64,000 nucleotides of DNA from assembly GCF_034314105.1 (NCBI RefSeq), contig NZ_JAVIWJ010000001.1, positions 4,874,501 through 4,938,500 on the forward strand. The letters run 5' to 3'. Below are positions 26,608 through 38,177 of the stretch, one piece after another. The notes under the pieces are model-generated. The model was given only the letters and a program-made list of their open reading frames with translations. It had not been told where the DNA came from and ran no database searches. The position numbers and the translations under genes are program-made. How positions within the stretch are numbered: the first letter of the stretch is position 1; each line of letters begins with the position of its first letter. Origin of the DNA: Pseudomonas sp. AB6 (lineage in GTDB: Bacteria > Pseudomonadota > Gammaproteobacteria > Pseudomonadales > Pseudomonadaceae).

Positions 26608-26660
26608 TGTGAAAAAGCCATCTATAGATGTTTTGGCGCCCTAAGGGGGGGCTTTTCAGT
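26608..26660 (-). terminator. Possible terminator of the lactate operon
   Basis: AAAAGCC and GGGCTTTT are paired across about 35 nt that include an ATCTATAGAT palindrome, just beyond the dld stop codon. Weaker than the other terminators in the window. Confidence 0.4.
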
Positions 26661-26672
26661 ATTCCATGGCGA

Positions 26673-29479
<2,807 letters not shown>

Positions 29480-29483
<4 letters not shown>

Positions 29484-30151
29484 GCGTCCTCCAGGATCAG
29501 TACAACCAAGTCTTTCGGACCATGCGCGCCGTAAGCCAGGATTTGTTCGATATCAGCGGTTTTCGACGGGCCGGACACCAACAGTGCGTTAGTCGGCATA
29601 CCGGTTGCCCATTGCTGCTGTTGCTGGACCTGATAAAAGTTTTCGTAAATCTCGCTGGCCTTGAGCAGGGCGAAATGCACCGGTGGTACCAAGCTCATCA
29701 AGCGTGGTTCTTCGCGGGTAGGCCAGATAATCAGGCTGCCCGTGGCGGCAATCGCGCCCAAAGTAGTCGTGAAACTGGCCGGGGTGTCATCGAACAACTC
29801 GGTTTTCCACTCTTCTATCGGCCGGTCATAAGCCTTGAGCGGCGGCAGTTCAGGGTGGATCGACCAATGCTCGCTGACCCGTCGCCCGTGGGGCGTGCCA
29901 GGGGCGATCAGCAGGCTAGGCAATTGCCGGTCGCTGACCAATTTTCCAAGCAACTCCGGCCATGCGCTTTCGGTACTGAGGTGGATTTCGGTGTGTACCG
30001 CTTCCATCAACTTGCGAAGTTGCGCGAGCCGCAATTCAGGGGCGTAGCTCCACGGGGTGGTAACCAGATCTACGTCGAAATTATCGGCAATCGGCGTCGC
30101 ACCGGTCAGGCTGTGACGCAGTTTGTTAAGGATGTTCTGTCTGGCGCTCAT
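29480..30151 (-). CDS. lutC: L-lactate utilisation protein LutC/LldG
   Basis: A 223-residue LUD-domain (DUF162) protein, one of three subunits (LutABC, also LldEFG) of the iron-sulfur L-lactate dehydrogenase. Its features include the GAIAATGSLIIWPTREEPRLMSLVPPVHFALL stretch typical of LutC. It overlaps lutB by 1 nt and dld by 4 nt, showing tight co-translation. Confidence 0.9.
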
Positions 30152-31608
30152 TATTTGTTCTCACCCTGTTGGGCCAAATGCTCGCGGGCCAGTTCATGCA
30201 ATGAGCGCGCAGCCGGTTTCGGTGCACTGTGATTTTGCGTCCACGGGCCGATGTTGTTGGGCGTCAGGTTGCGCAAGCGGGTGGCGAAAAAGCCGAACAC
30301 GCGGTAAATAGCTGGCGAGCTGTTGAGCCAGGACCAGGCGTTCCAGATGAAGCGTTCTTTGCGCGAGTATTTGCTGCCTTGGCCACGCATGACTTTGTGC
30401 GGGTCGTCCGGGGATTTGACGTTTTCTTCCCGCAGGCGACGCAACAATGCCGGGATCGGGATTTTCACCGGACAGACTTCGCCGCACGCGCCACACAGCG
30501 ACGAAGCGCTTGGGTGATCCGGGACTTTCTTCAGGCCGACCATGTGCGGCGTGATGATTTTGCCGATGGGGCCGGGGTAAACCTCGCTGTAGGCGTGGCC
30601 GCCGATGCGGGTGTAAACCGGGCAATGGTTCATGCACGCGCCGCAGCGGATGCAGTTCAGCGTCTGGCGCAATTCGCTGTCGGCGAAGGCCTGGCTGCGA
30701 CCGTTATCCAGCAGCACCAAATGCACTTCTTGCGGGCCGTCTAGCTCATGGGCTTTGCGCGGACCGGAAATCATATTGACGTAAGTGGTGATTGGAATAC
30801 CCAGCGCCGAGCGGGTTAGCAGCGACAGCAGTGGCACCGTATCGCGCAAGTTTTCCACAACCTTTTCAATTCCGGTGACTGCGATATGCACCGGTGGCAC
30901 CGTGGTACACATCCGCCCGTTGCCTTCATTTTCCACCAGTAACAGCGTGCCGGTTTCAGCGACGGCGAAGTTGACGCCGGAGACGCCTATGTCGGCTTCG
31001 AAGAATTTCTGGCGCAGGACTCTACGACCAATCTGGATCAGTTGATCGACATCGTTGGTGTAGTCCACGCCGAGTTTTTCGTGGAACAGATTGCCTACTT
31101 GAACTGCGTTTTTGTGGATCGCCGGCATGATGATGTGCGACGGTTTTTCGTGGTCGAGCTGGACGATGTATTCGCCCATGTCGGCTTCCAGGCACTCGAC
31201 GCCGCGCGCTTCAAGGAAATCGTTCATCTCCATTTCTTCGCTGACCATCGACTTGCCCTTGATTACCTGTTTGGCTTCATGGGCCTGGACGATCGAGAGA
31301 ACAATGGCGTTCGCTTCGTCTACTGTTTCTGCCCAGTGCACGGTCACGCCGTTGCGGGTCAGGTTGGTCTCAAGCAGTTCCAGCAAGTCGGGCAGTTTGG
31401 ACAGCGCCCGGGCTTTGACCGCATTACCCAGCTCACGCAGGCGCTCACGTTCGTCGGCATCGCTGAAGGCCACGGCACGCTTGGTCATCAGCGAGTCCAT
31501 GGCGGTACGGAAGTTTTTACGCAGCTGTGGGTCGCCCAAGGCTTTGTGGGCCCGGGCGCGGAAGTCTTCTTCGACTTCGACGACAGGAATTCGCGTATGG
31601 GTGTTCAT
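30151..31608 (-). CDS. lutB: L-lactate utilisation iron-sulfur protein LutB/LldF
   Basis: A 485-residue subunit with an N-terminal LUD domain (VSGVNFAVAETGTLLLVENEGNGR) and two ferredoxin-type clusters: CIRCGACMNHCPVYTRIGG near residue 310 and CGACGEVCPVKIPI near 360. It oxidises L-lactate together with LutA and LutC. The start at 31608 is preferred over the ATG at 31632 because GGAGGTGGGCA sits directly before it and it overlaps the lutA stop as ATGA. Confidence 0.92.
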   Translation of the reverse strand: MNTHTRIPVVEVEEDFRARAHKALGDPQLRKNFRTAMDSLMTKRAVAFSDADERERLRELGNAVKARALSKLPDLLELLETNLTRNGVTVHWAETVDEANAIVLSIVQAHEAKQVIKGKSMVSEEMEMNDFLEARGVECLEADMGEYIVQLDHEKPSHIIMPAIHKNAVQVGNLFHEKLGVDYTNDVDQLIQIGRRVLRQKFFEADIGVSGVNFAVAETGTLLLVENEGNGRMCTTVPPVHIAVTGIEKVVENLRDTVPLLSLLTRSALGIPITTYVNMISGPRKAHELDGPQEVHLVLLDNGRSQAFADSELRQTLNCIRCGACMNHCPVYTRIGGHAYSEVYPGPIGKIITPHMVGLKKVPDHPSASSLCGACGEVCPVKIPIPALLRRLREENVKSPDDPHKVMRGQGSKYSRKERFIWNAWSWLNSSPAIYRVFGFFATRLRNLTPNNIGPWTQNHSAPKPAARSLHELAREHLAQQGENK

Positions 31609-32429
31609 TGCCCACCTCCAGTGCGTTGCCACAGAAAACTGGCCAAGTGCTGTCCGCGCAGTGATTCCTGCTGTTTTTCCAGCGAACCGTTGATGTTCAT
31701 CAAGCAGCCGCAGTCGGCCGTCACCACTTGGGCTGCGCCGGATTCTTTCAGCGAGCGGGTTTTATCAGCGACCATCGCCCCTGAAATGTCCGGCATGCGC
31801 ACGCTGAACGTACCGCCGAAACCACAACATTCGCTTTCATGGCCGTGATCAACCCGCTCCACGTTGCTCATCTGTGAGAGCAGCGTTCGGACGTGCAGGT
31901 GGGTGTTCATTTCCCGGCGTGCGGAACAGGAGGTGTGCAGGGCGACTTTGATCGGGGCGCCGTTGTCGTGCAGTTGAACCTTGCACACGAACAGCAGAAA
32001 TTCGGCCAACTCATAGGTGCGAGCAGCCAGGGCATGGACTTGCTTTAGTGTTTCAGGCTCATCCTTAAACAAGTCGGGATAGTGTTCGCGCAGCATGCCG
32101 GCACAGGAGCCCGACGGCACGATGACAGGATAGTCGCCAGTAAATAACGCTAATTGTGATCGCGCTACATCACGGGCCTGGTCGGTGTAGCCGGAGGTGT
32201 ACGCCGGTTGTCCGCAGCAGCTTTGCCCTTGGGGGAATTCAACCCGAATGCCTTCGCGTTCGAGCAGACGTATCGCGTCCATGCCAGCCTCTGGATAAAA
32301 CAGGTCGACCACGCAGGTACCGAACAGGTAAACCCGCTCAGGTTTCACGTCAGGGTATTGGCGTGGTGCGGCGCGTGGCGGTGCGACACGGGTCGCATTC
32401 GGCACGGCGTTGTAATAAAGCTCGCTCAT
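31605..32429 (-). CDS. lutA: L-lactate utilisation protein LutA/LldE
   Basis: A 274-residue protein with two CCG domains, visible as SCCGQPAYTSGY and ECCGFGGTFSVRMPDISGAM, which bind a non-cubane iron-sulfur cluster in relatives such as heterodisulfide reductase HdrB. It forms the L-lactate dehydrogenase with LutB and LutC. The N-terminus is about 30 residues longer than in many homologues (MSELYYNAVPNATRVAPPRA), but a Shine-Dalgarno sequence GGAG lies about 10 nt upstream of the ATG at 32429. Confidence 0.9.
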   Translation of the reverse strand: MSELYYNAVPNATRVAPPRAAPRQYPDVKPERVYLFGTCVVDLFYPEAGMDAIRLLEREGIRVEFPQGQSCCGQPAYTSGYTDQARDVARSQLALFTGDYPVIVPSGSCAGMLREHYPDLFKDEPETLKQVHALAARTYELAEFLLFVCKVQLHDNGAPIKVALHTSCSARREMNTHLHVRTLLSQMSNVERVDHGHESECCGFGGTFSVRMPDISGAMVADKTRSLKESGAAQVVTADCGCLMNINGSLEKQQESLRGQHLASFLWQRTGGGQ

Positions 32430-32532
32430 CAGGCGGTTTCTCCGGGTGGGCCCGGTTATCCGTCCAGCGCAGCGACTGAAAGATGAATCGCTGAAACTTT
32501 CTGCCGCGTTGCAGACCGGGTTATGAATGGTT

Positions 32533-32561
32533 GGCGCCGGGTGGTTAGTCCGGCGCCAGGT
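32533..32561. repeat. Hairpin between lldP and lutA
   Basis: A perfect 8-bp stem GGCGCCGG/CCGGCGCC with a 9-nt loop and no T-run. It could stabilise or separate the lldP and lut parts of the transcript. Confidence 0.55.
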
Positions 32562-32610
32562 CGTTGCAGGGTGCAGTTACGGGTGGTGCGTCTTGCTATT
32601 AATCAGGTAC

Positions 32611-34305
32611 TCAGATCACCAACATGCCGGTGAGCCAGTAAGCCTGGATCAACGTAATGCAACCGACGATGGCAGCAAAGAACAGGCTGTGTTTGAGGGT
32701 AAACCTAAACAGGTCGGATTCTTGGCCAACCAGACCGGTAGCCGCGCAAGCGACTGCAATCGATTGTGGCGAGATCATTTTGCCGGTCACGCCGCCCGAG
32801 GAGTTCGCTGCCACCATGAGCACGTCACTGACGCCTAATTGGTGAGCCGTTGTGGCTTGCAGTGAGCCGAACAGGGCATTGGAAGACGTATCGGAACCCG
32901 TCAGGAAAACGCCCAGCCAGCCGAGGAACGGCGAGAAGAACGGGAACGCAGCGCCGGTAGATGCCAGTACTAACGCAAGGGTGGTGGACATGCCCGAGTA
33001 GTTCATCACGAAGGCAAACGATAGCACCATGCCAATGGAGATGATCGCCCAACGCAACTCCATCAATGTTTCTTTGAACGTGCTCAGACCCGTTTGCGGC
33101 TTGATCCGTAGCACAATCATCGACAGCAGCGCCGAGATCAAAATAGCAGTGCCGGAGGCGGCAATCATGTCGAACTTGAACACCGCAGGCATCACGGTTG
33201 GGTTGACGACGACCGGTGCGACTTTGTAGACCAGTTGATCAAGGTGCGGGACTGGAATAGCGATGGTCCAGGCTTGCAGCGCACCACCTGCGGCGAACAA
33301 TGCCTTGAACGGTTTGAGCGTCCAGATAGTGACGACGACGGTCAGAATCAGGAACGGGGACCATGCCTTAAAGATCTGGCCGCCGTTGTATTCCGACGCG
33401 ATTGAGGTGCGTGGCAGACCAAAGCCGCCTGGGCTGCCGACTACTACTGCCGACGATGTTGCGCCGGCCATGGTGGCGCCGGCAGTGCGTTTTGGCTGCC
33501 ACACTTTCAGGAACAAGGTCAGGGAAATCAGGCTGGCCAGTGCAGACACGATGTCCGGCAGTTCTGGACCGATGAAGTTCGACGTGAAGAACTGGCATAC
33601 CGCGAAGCTACCACCGGCAACCAACGCTGCTGGCCAGGTTTCTTTGACGCCGCGCTTGCCATCCATGATGAACATCAGCCAGAACGGTACAAACAGCGAC
33701 AGCAGAGGCAATTGACGGCCGGCCATTGCGCCGATTTTAAAGGCGTCGATCCCGGAAACCTGCCCGGCAACGATGATTGGGATACCCAGTGCACCGAACG
33801 CAACAGGCGCGGTGTTGGCAATCAGGCACAAGCCTGCAGCGTACAGTGGGTTGAAGCCAAGACCGACCAACAGTGCTGCGGTAATCGCTACCGGAGCGCC
33901 GAACCCTGCCGCACCTTCAAGGAAAGCACCAAAGCAGAACGCGATGAGCAACACTTGTAGGCGTTGGTCATCGGTGATGGTCAGTACAGAACTGCGGATG
34001 ATTTCGAACTGGCCGCTCTTGACGGTCAGTTTGTAGAGGAATACGGCTGCAACAATGATCCAGGCAATGGGCCACAGGCCATAACCAAAGCCATAAATGG
34101 CAGAAGCAATTGCCATGTCGGTTGGCATGTGGAAAGCGAATATCGCAATCAGCACTGACAACAGCATGGTGATCGTGCCCGCAACGTGCCCTTTAAGCCG
34201 AAATACGGCCAGTGCCGCGAAGAAAAACACGATGGGAATGACTGCTGCGATGGCCGAAAGGCCAAGGCTGCCGAGTGGGGTGTATAGCTGTTGCCAGGTT
34301 TGCAT
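32611..34305 (-). CDS. lldP: L-lactate permease
   Basis: A 564-residue inner-membrane lactate:proton symporter of the LctP family, with 12 or more hydrophobic segments. Family features include GAFLEGAAGFGAPVAI (about residues 120-135), NTAPVAFGALGIP and FLTGSDTSSNALFG. It takes up L- and D-lactate (glycolate in relatives) for the dehydrogenases encoded downstream. The first gene of the operon; its promoter region contains the LldR palindrome. Confidence 0.95.
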   Translation of the reverse strand: MQTWQQLYTPLGSLGLSAIAAVIPIVFFFAALAVFRLKGHVAGTITMLLSVLIAIFAFHMPTDMAIASAIYGFGYGLWPIAWIIVAAVFLYKLTVKSGQFEIIRSSVLTITDDQRLQVLLIAFCFGAFLEGAAGFGAPVAITAALLVGLGFNPLYAAGLCLIANTAPVAFGALGIPIIVAGQVSGIDAFKIGAMAGRQLPLLSLFVPFWLMFIMDGKRGVKETWPAALVAGGSFAVCQFFTSNFIGPELPDIVSALASLISLTLFLKVWQPKRTAGATMAGATSSAVVVGSPGGFGLPRTSIASEYNGGQIFKAWSPFLILTVVVTIWTLKPFKALFAAGGALQAWTIAIPVPHLDQLVYKVAPVVVNPTVMPAVFKFDMIAASGTAILISALLSMIVLRIKPQTGLSTFKETLMELRWAIISIGMVLSFAFVMNYSGMSTTLALVLASTGAAFPFFSPFLGWLGVFLTGSDTSSNALFGSLQATTAHQLGVSDVLMVAANSSGGVTGKMISPQSIAVACAATGLVGQESDLFRFTLKHSLFFAAIVGCITLIQAYWLTGMLVI

Positions 34306-34714
34306 AGGTGGAGGCCCCTAATTATTGTTGGTCAGGCCCGGTGCCCTGTGTCGCTTGTACGTCGCGTAATGGTCCGGGACAGCCGTGAGCATAGCTGCCG
34401 TCGAACCGAGGCTGACAAACAAGTCGCGCAGTTCACCAGTCAAGCCTTTCGTTATGGCGAAAGGTCTTGCGACGCCGTGGAGAGTTTCCTTCGAACGTCG
34501 GCATTGGATAATTGGTAATACCAATTTACAATGTCTGGCCGCTAGGTTAGAAGCGTTACTACGGGTGTGTCAATTTGCCCTTCTAATACTTTCGTCGATT
34601 TACCGAAAATAAAGCCCTGATGGGCTGTTTTCAGTGGCTTCTGAGGGGTGTCAGCGCTGTGGCTATCGGCGAGAATAGGCGACCCGGTAAATGTCCGGGC
34701 GTTTGGAGAGCGTT
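34306..34714. promoter_or_regulatory. Divergent lldP-lldR control region
   Basis: 409 bases without a convincing gene. It contains the LldR-type operator at 34510-34526 and a 7-bp hairpin CCTTTCG/CGAAAGG at 34445-34464, which would lie in the lldP leader. A 68-codon minus-strand ORF here begins inside the operator and was not accepted as a gene. Confidence 0.7.
34510..34526. promoter_or_regulatory. LldR operator
   Basis: AATTGGTAATACCAATT, a perfect 17-bp palindrome about a central A. It matches the AATTGG-N-CCAATT form of FadR-subfamily LldR operators (TNGT-N3-ACNA core). Lactate would relieve repression of lldP-lutABC-dld. Confidence 0.85.
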
Positions 34715-35482
34715 ATGGGGTTTGATCAGGTGCGTCAGCGGCGTTTGTCTGACGATATTGTCGAACAACTTGAAGGGATGATTCTGGAAGGCACCTTGAA
34801 GTCCGGGGAGCGCTTGCCTGCTGAGCGTACCTTGGCTGAGCAGTTTGGCGTATCTCGGCCATCCTTGCGTGAGGCAATCCAGAAGCTCACTGCTAAGGGG
34901 CTACTGATCAGTCGTCAAGGCGGCGGTAATTACGTAGTTGAGAATCTCGGGTCTACGTTTAGCGATCCGCTCTTGCACTTACTGGAGAGCAACCCAGAGG
35001 CTCAGCGCGATTTGCTTGAATTTCGTCAAACGCTCGAAGCGTCCTGTGCGTACTACGCTGCTCAGCGCGCTACTGATCTTGATCGTGATCGCCTGAGTGC
35101 GGCATTTGAGTTACTGCAAAGTTGTTATTCGCGGGTCGGCGAGGTGAGCCGTGCCGAAGAAGGCGAAGCGGATGCTAATTTTCACCTGGCTATCGCCGAG
35201 GCCAGCCACAACGCGGTGCTGCTGCATACGATTCGTGGCTTGTTTGATTTGCTCAAGCGCAATGTCGTGACCAACATCGGTGGCATGTACAAACAACGCA
35301 CGGAGACGCGTGACATGCTGATCAACCAGCATCATGAGTTGTATCTAGCGATCATCGAGGGTCGCGCCGACGATGCGCGCGATGTTTCCAGCCGTCATCT
35401 GTTGTACGTTCAAGAAGTGTTGGAAGAGGTGCGGCAACAAGTGCAGCGAGCGGCGAGGGCGGAGCGGCGAAAGGGGGTTTGA
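34715..35482 (+). CDS. lldR: Lactate-responsive GntR-family regulator
   Basis: A 255-residue regulator. The N-terminal winged helix-turn-helix (RLPAERTLAEQFGVSRPSLREAIQKL, about residues 35-60) is of GntR type, and the C-terminal all-helical FCD domain binds the ligand. It is divergent from the lactate operon and likely represses it until lactate is present. The ATG at 34715 has GGAGAG upstream and gives the usual length; an earlier in-frame start at 34691 is less likely. Confidence 0.92.
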   Translation: MGFDQVRQRRLSDDIVEQLEGMILEGTLKSGERLPAERTLAEQFGVSRPSLREAIQKLTAKGLLISRQGGGNYVVENLGSTFSDPLLHLLESNPEAQRDLLEFRQTLEASCAYYAAQRATDLDRDRLSAAFELLQSCYSRVGEVSRAEEGEADANFHLAIAEASHNAVLLHTIRGLFDLLKRNVVTNIGGMYKQRTETRDMLINQHHELYLAIIEGRADDARDVSSRHLLYVQEVLEEVRQQVQRAARAERRKGV

Positions 35483-35497
35483 GTGGGTTTTGAAGCT

Positions 35498-35555
35498 TCG
35501 CCAACACATTGGCTCCTACAGATACAGGTGTCTGTAGGAGCCAATGTGTTGGCGA
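35498..35555. repeat. REPIN: perfect 25-bp inverted repeat
   Basis: Arms 35498-35522 and 35531-35555 are exact complements around an 8-nt loop and carry the REP core GGCTCCTACAG / CTGTAGGAGCC. It lies between the convergent lldR and smpB and may end both transcripts. Confidence 0.9.
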
Positions 35556-35568
35556 GAATTCTATGCAG

Positions 35569-36051
35569 CTAGTCTTCCTTACCTTTGCTCCGAACCGCAC
35601 GTTGCAGCTCGCGATCAGAGTCGCGCTCACGCTCGGTATGGCGCTTGTCGTATTCCTTCTTGCCTTTGCCCAGCGCAATTTCGCACTTGATCAAATGCGC
35701 TTTCCAGTAAATGGAAAGGGCAACGCAGGAATAGCCTTTTTGCTGGACCGCCGCGTTGAGCTTTTCGAGCTCGCGTTGGTTAAGCAATAGTTTTCGGGTA
35801 CGTGTCGGGTCAGCGATGACGTGTGTGCTAGCAGTCGTCAACGGCGAGATATGGCTACCCATCAGCCACGCCTCGCCATCCTTGAGCAGCACATAACTGT
35901 CGACCAACTGCACCTTGCTGGCACGCAGACTTTTTACTTCCCAGCCAGCCAGGACCAGACCGGCTTCGAACTTGTGTTCGATGAAGTAATCGTGACGCGC
36001 CTTTTTATTTTGCGCGATGGTCCCTGTGGGGTGTTTCTTGAGCTTAGCCAT
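35569..36051 (-). CDS. smpB: SsrA-binding protein
   Basis: A 160-residue SmpB. Diagnostic segments are IAQNKKARHDYFIEHKFEAGLVLAGWEVKSLR, DSYVLLKDGEAWLMGSHISPL and the basic C-terminal tail KGKKEYDKRHTERERD, which takes the place of an mRNA in the ribosome. It binds tmRNA and is essential for trans-translation. The gene is on the same strand as ssrA, about 9.5 kb away, with the lactate genes in between. Confidence 0.97.
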   Translation of the reverse strand: MAKLKKHPTGTIAQNKKARHDYFIEHKFEAGLVLAGWEVKSLRASKVQLVDSYVLLKDGEAWLMGSHISPLTTASTHVIADPTRTRKLLLNQRELEKLNAAVQQKGYSCVALSIYWKAHLIKCEIALGKGKKEYDKRHTERERDSDRELQRAVRSKGKED

Positions 36052-36243
36052 AGGGGACGCATTATAGGGAGTCAGTGCGCTGTCGGCTATGGTGAACCTG
36101 CGTGCTTGAGCACGTTGATTGAATCCCGGACAATGCGCCTTCGATATTCATCAATTGCTTCATTGGTTTGAGCATCGCACATTGGCATAAGGCCAGATTT
36201 TCGTGAATGATGCAGACGCAATTTATTTGGAAGTGACGCTGAC

Positions 36244-36678
36244 ATGACTACCCATATTCAACGTTCAGCCCTGCTGCCTTATCCGGCTCAGGCGCTTTAT
36301 GACTTGGTAAACGATGTCGCTCACTACTCAGAATTTCTGCCGTGGTGTTCTTCGGGCGTGGTACTGGACGTCAGCGATGCACACATGCGCGCTCGTGTAG
36401 AAATCGCCAAAGGCGGGCTTAGCCAACATTTTGTGACGCGCAACACGCTGGTGTCGGGGCAGTCGATCGAGATGAACCTGGAAGAAGGACCTTTCAGTCA
36501 ATTACACGGCGTCTGGACCTTCAAGCAGTTGGGCGAAAAAGCCTGCAAAATCAGCCTGGACCTGTCTTTTGATTACGCGGGGCCGATCATCCGGGCAACC
36601 CTGGGGCCTTTGTTCAATCAGGCGGCCAATACGCTGGTTGATGCCTTTTGTCAGCGGGCAAAACAACTACATGGCTGA
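36244..36678 (+). CDS. ratA: RatA / coenzyme Q-binding START-domain protein
   Basis: A 144-residue START-like (polyketide cyclase) domain protein of the Coq10/RatA family: LLPYPAQALYDLVNDVAHYSEFLPWCSSG at the start and GPFSQLHGVWTFKQL in the middle. Family members bind ubiquinone and support respiration; the E. coli homologue has also been described as inhibiting 70S ribosome association. It is divergent from smpB and overlaps rnfH by 8 nt, the standard pair in proteobacteria. Confidence 0.93.
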   Translation: MTTHIQRSALLPYPAQALYDLVNDVAHYSEFLPWCSSGVVLDVSDAHMRARVEIAKGGLSQHFVTRNTLVSGQSIEMNLEEGPFSQLHGVWTFKQLGEKACKISLDLSFDYAGPIIRATLGPLFNQAANTLVDAFCQRAKQLHG

Positions 36679-36991
36679 AGCGATAATCAAAGTCGAAGTG
36701 GTCTACGCTGCTATCGATCGGCAAATGCTGCTCAGCGTTGACCTGCCCACCGGGACTACGGTGCGTTCTGGATTATTTGCCTCAGGCATTGGTAACTTCT
36801 TTCCCGAGCTGGACTTGATGCATTGCCCGGTAGGAATATTTGGCAAAGCATTGAATAATGCCGACACACACGTACTTCTAGCCGGTGATCGAATCGAGAT
36901 TTATCGAGCGCTGCTGGCTGATCCGAAAGAAATCCGTCGGTTGCGTGCTGCCAAGGCAGCGTTGGCCAAGGCCCAAGCCGATAAGCCTTAG
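36671..36991 (+). CDS. rnfH: RnfH family ubiquitin-like protein
   Basis: A 106-residue beta-grasp protein (UPF0125): IKVEVVYAAIDRQMLLSVDLPTGTTV, then VGIFGKALNNADTHVLLAGDRIEIYRALLADPKEIRR. Function unknown; it is almost always next to ratA. The start at 36671 lies within the ratA end. Confidence 0.93.
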   Translation: MAEAIIKVEVVYAAIDRQMLLSVDLPTGTTVRSGLFASGIGNFFPELDLMHCPVGIFGKALNNADTHVLLAGDRIEIYRALLADPKEIRRLRAAKAALAKAQADKP

Positions 36992-37024
36992 ATCGTTTGG
37001 GCGCACCGACTATCGGCAGACGTG

Positions 37025-37050
37025 AAAAAGCCCGACATGTCGGGCTTTTT
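37025..37050. terminator. Bidirectional terminator between rnfH and bamE
   Basis: A perfect 26-nt palindrome, AAAAAGCCCGACA and its complement, with T-runs on both strands, between convergent genes. Confidence 0.93.
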
Positions 37051-37078
37051 CATGGGTGCTAAGCGCTGTGTGGCAACG

Positions 37079-37600
37079 TCACTGGGGTGACGTTTGCAAC
37101 GGTACCTGGGTAGGAACCGGTACGGACTCAACTTTATCCACATCATTTTGGATCTGTTCAAGCAGCGATCCGGGTTTTGGCGGCTCGTCGGCTTTAGGCT
37201 TTTCGCCTTTGCCTGGCTCTACAGTCGTATCGCTGTGCTGGCCGAGAATGGCTTCGTCACGGCTCACGCCTGGCTTGAAATCACCGGAAAGACTGGCCAG
37301 TTGGTCATTGGCATTAAAAATAAGCGTCATGCGTTCCTGTTGGCGCTCACCGCCCCCAGGCTGCAGGCTATACAGATAATCCCAACGGTCAGTATGGAAA
37401 GTATCAGTCAGCAGAGGATTGCCCATAATAAACCGTACTTGCCGGCGGGTCATTCCCGGGCGTAACTGGTCTATCATGTCCTGCGTGACGACATTGCCTT
37501 GCTGGATGTCGATTTTGTAAACCCCGGGGATTGAACAACCGGCGAGTGCGATCAGTCCCACGAAGGTGAAACTGGCTAGCAGGAGCTTGGTGTTTTGCAT
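37079..37600 (-). CDS. bamE: Outer membrane assembly lipoprotein BamE/OmlA
   Basis: A 173-residue lipoprotein. Signal peptide with lipobox IALAGC (lipidated cysteine at residue 22), then the BamE domain with VTQDMIDQLRPGMTRRQVRFIMGNPLLTD and WDYLYSLQPGG. It is a subunit of the BAM complex that inserts outer-membrane proteins. The C-terminal extension, rich in P, K and E, is typical of Pseudomonas OmlA. It is divergent from fur, the same arrangement as in other pseudomonads. Confidence 0.95.
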   Translation of the reverse strand: MQNTKLLLASFTFVGLIALAGCSIPGVYKIDIQQGNVVTQDMIDQLRPGMTRRQVRFIMGNPLLTDTFHTDRWDYLYSLQPGGGERQQERMTLIFNANDQLASLSGDFKPGVSRDEAILGQHSDTTVEPGKGEKPKADEPPKPGSLLEQIQNDVDKVESVPVPTQVPLQTSPQ

Positions 37601-37697
37601 CGGTGGGCGACTTCCACTATCTTGGCTGGGGAAACAAAACCCCGATCATACCCGCATTAAGAGAAGCTGCGAAGCAGCATCCGCGAGAAAGCTGACC

Positions 37698-38105
37698 ATG
37701 GTTGAAAATAGCGAACTACGCAAAGCCGGACTTAAAGTGACCCTGCCACGGGTCAAAATTCTACAGATGCTCGATTCCGCCGAGCAACGTCACATGAGCG
37801 CCGAGGACGTTTACAAGGCACTTATGGAGGCCAACGAGGATGTTGGTCTTGCAACGGTTTACCGTGTGCTGACTCAGTTCGAATCAGCCGGATTGGTGGT
37901 TCGCCACAATTTCGACGGCGGTCATGCTGTATTCGAACTGGCTGATGGCGGCCACCATGACCACATGGTCAACGTGGAATCTGGTGAAGTGATCGAATTC
38001 TTCGAAGAAGAAATCGAAAAGCTCCAGAAAGGGATTGTCGAGAAGCATGGGTACGAGTTGGTGGATCACAACTTGGTGCTTTACGTGCGCAAGAAGAAGG
38101 TTTAA
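37698..38105 (+). CDS. fur: Ferric uptake regulator
   Basis: A 135-residue Fur, the Fe2+-dependent repressor of iron acquisition genes. The DNA-recognition helix lies in VGLATVYRVLTQFESAGLV, and the metal-binding region is HNFDGGHAVFELADGGHHDHMV. There is no cysteine in the protein, so the zinc-binding CxxC pairs of E. coli Fur are absent. The ATG at 37698 gives the family N-terminus MVENSELRKAGLKVTLPR; the longer ORF from 37566 overlaps bamE and is not used. Confidence 0.97.
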   Translation: MVENSELRKAGLKVTLPRVKILQMLDSAEQRHMSAEDVYKALMEANEDVGLATVYRVLTQFESAGLVVRHNFDGGHAVFELADGGHHDHMVNVESGEVIEFFEEEIEKLQKGIVEKHGYELVDHNLVLYVRKKKV

Positions 38106-38124
38106 CCCTTCCGGCAGTTACGAT

Positions 38125-38148
38125 AAAGGCGACCTCAGGGTCGCCTTT
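38125..38148. terminator. Terminator between fur and recN
   Basis: A 10-bp stem AAAGGCGACC/GGTCGCCTTT with a 4-nt loop between convergent genes; works in both directions. Confidence 0.85.
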
Positions 38149-38177
38149 GTGCTGTTTGGTGTTCAGCTTTTTGGCGT

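Noticed and set aside
34318..34524. A 68-codon minus-strand ORF ahead of lldP as a leader gene
   Set aside because: It begins inside the LldR operator with a non-ATG start, has no family features and no clear ribosome-binding site.
36244..36991. ratA-rnfH as a toxin-antitoxin pair
   Set aside because: The RatA name is historic. The protein is a Coq10-type START domain in a conserved housekeeping position, and RnfH is not an antitoxin.
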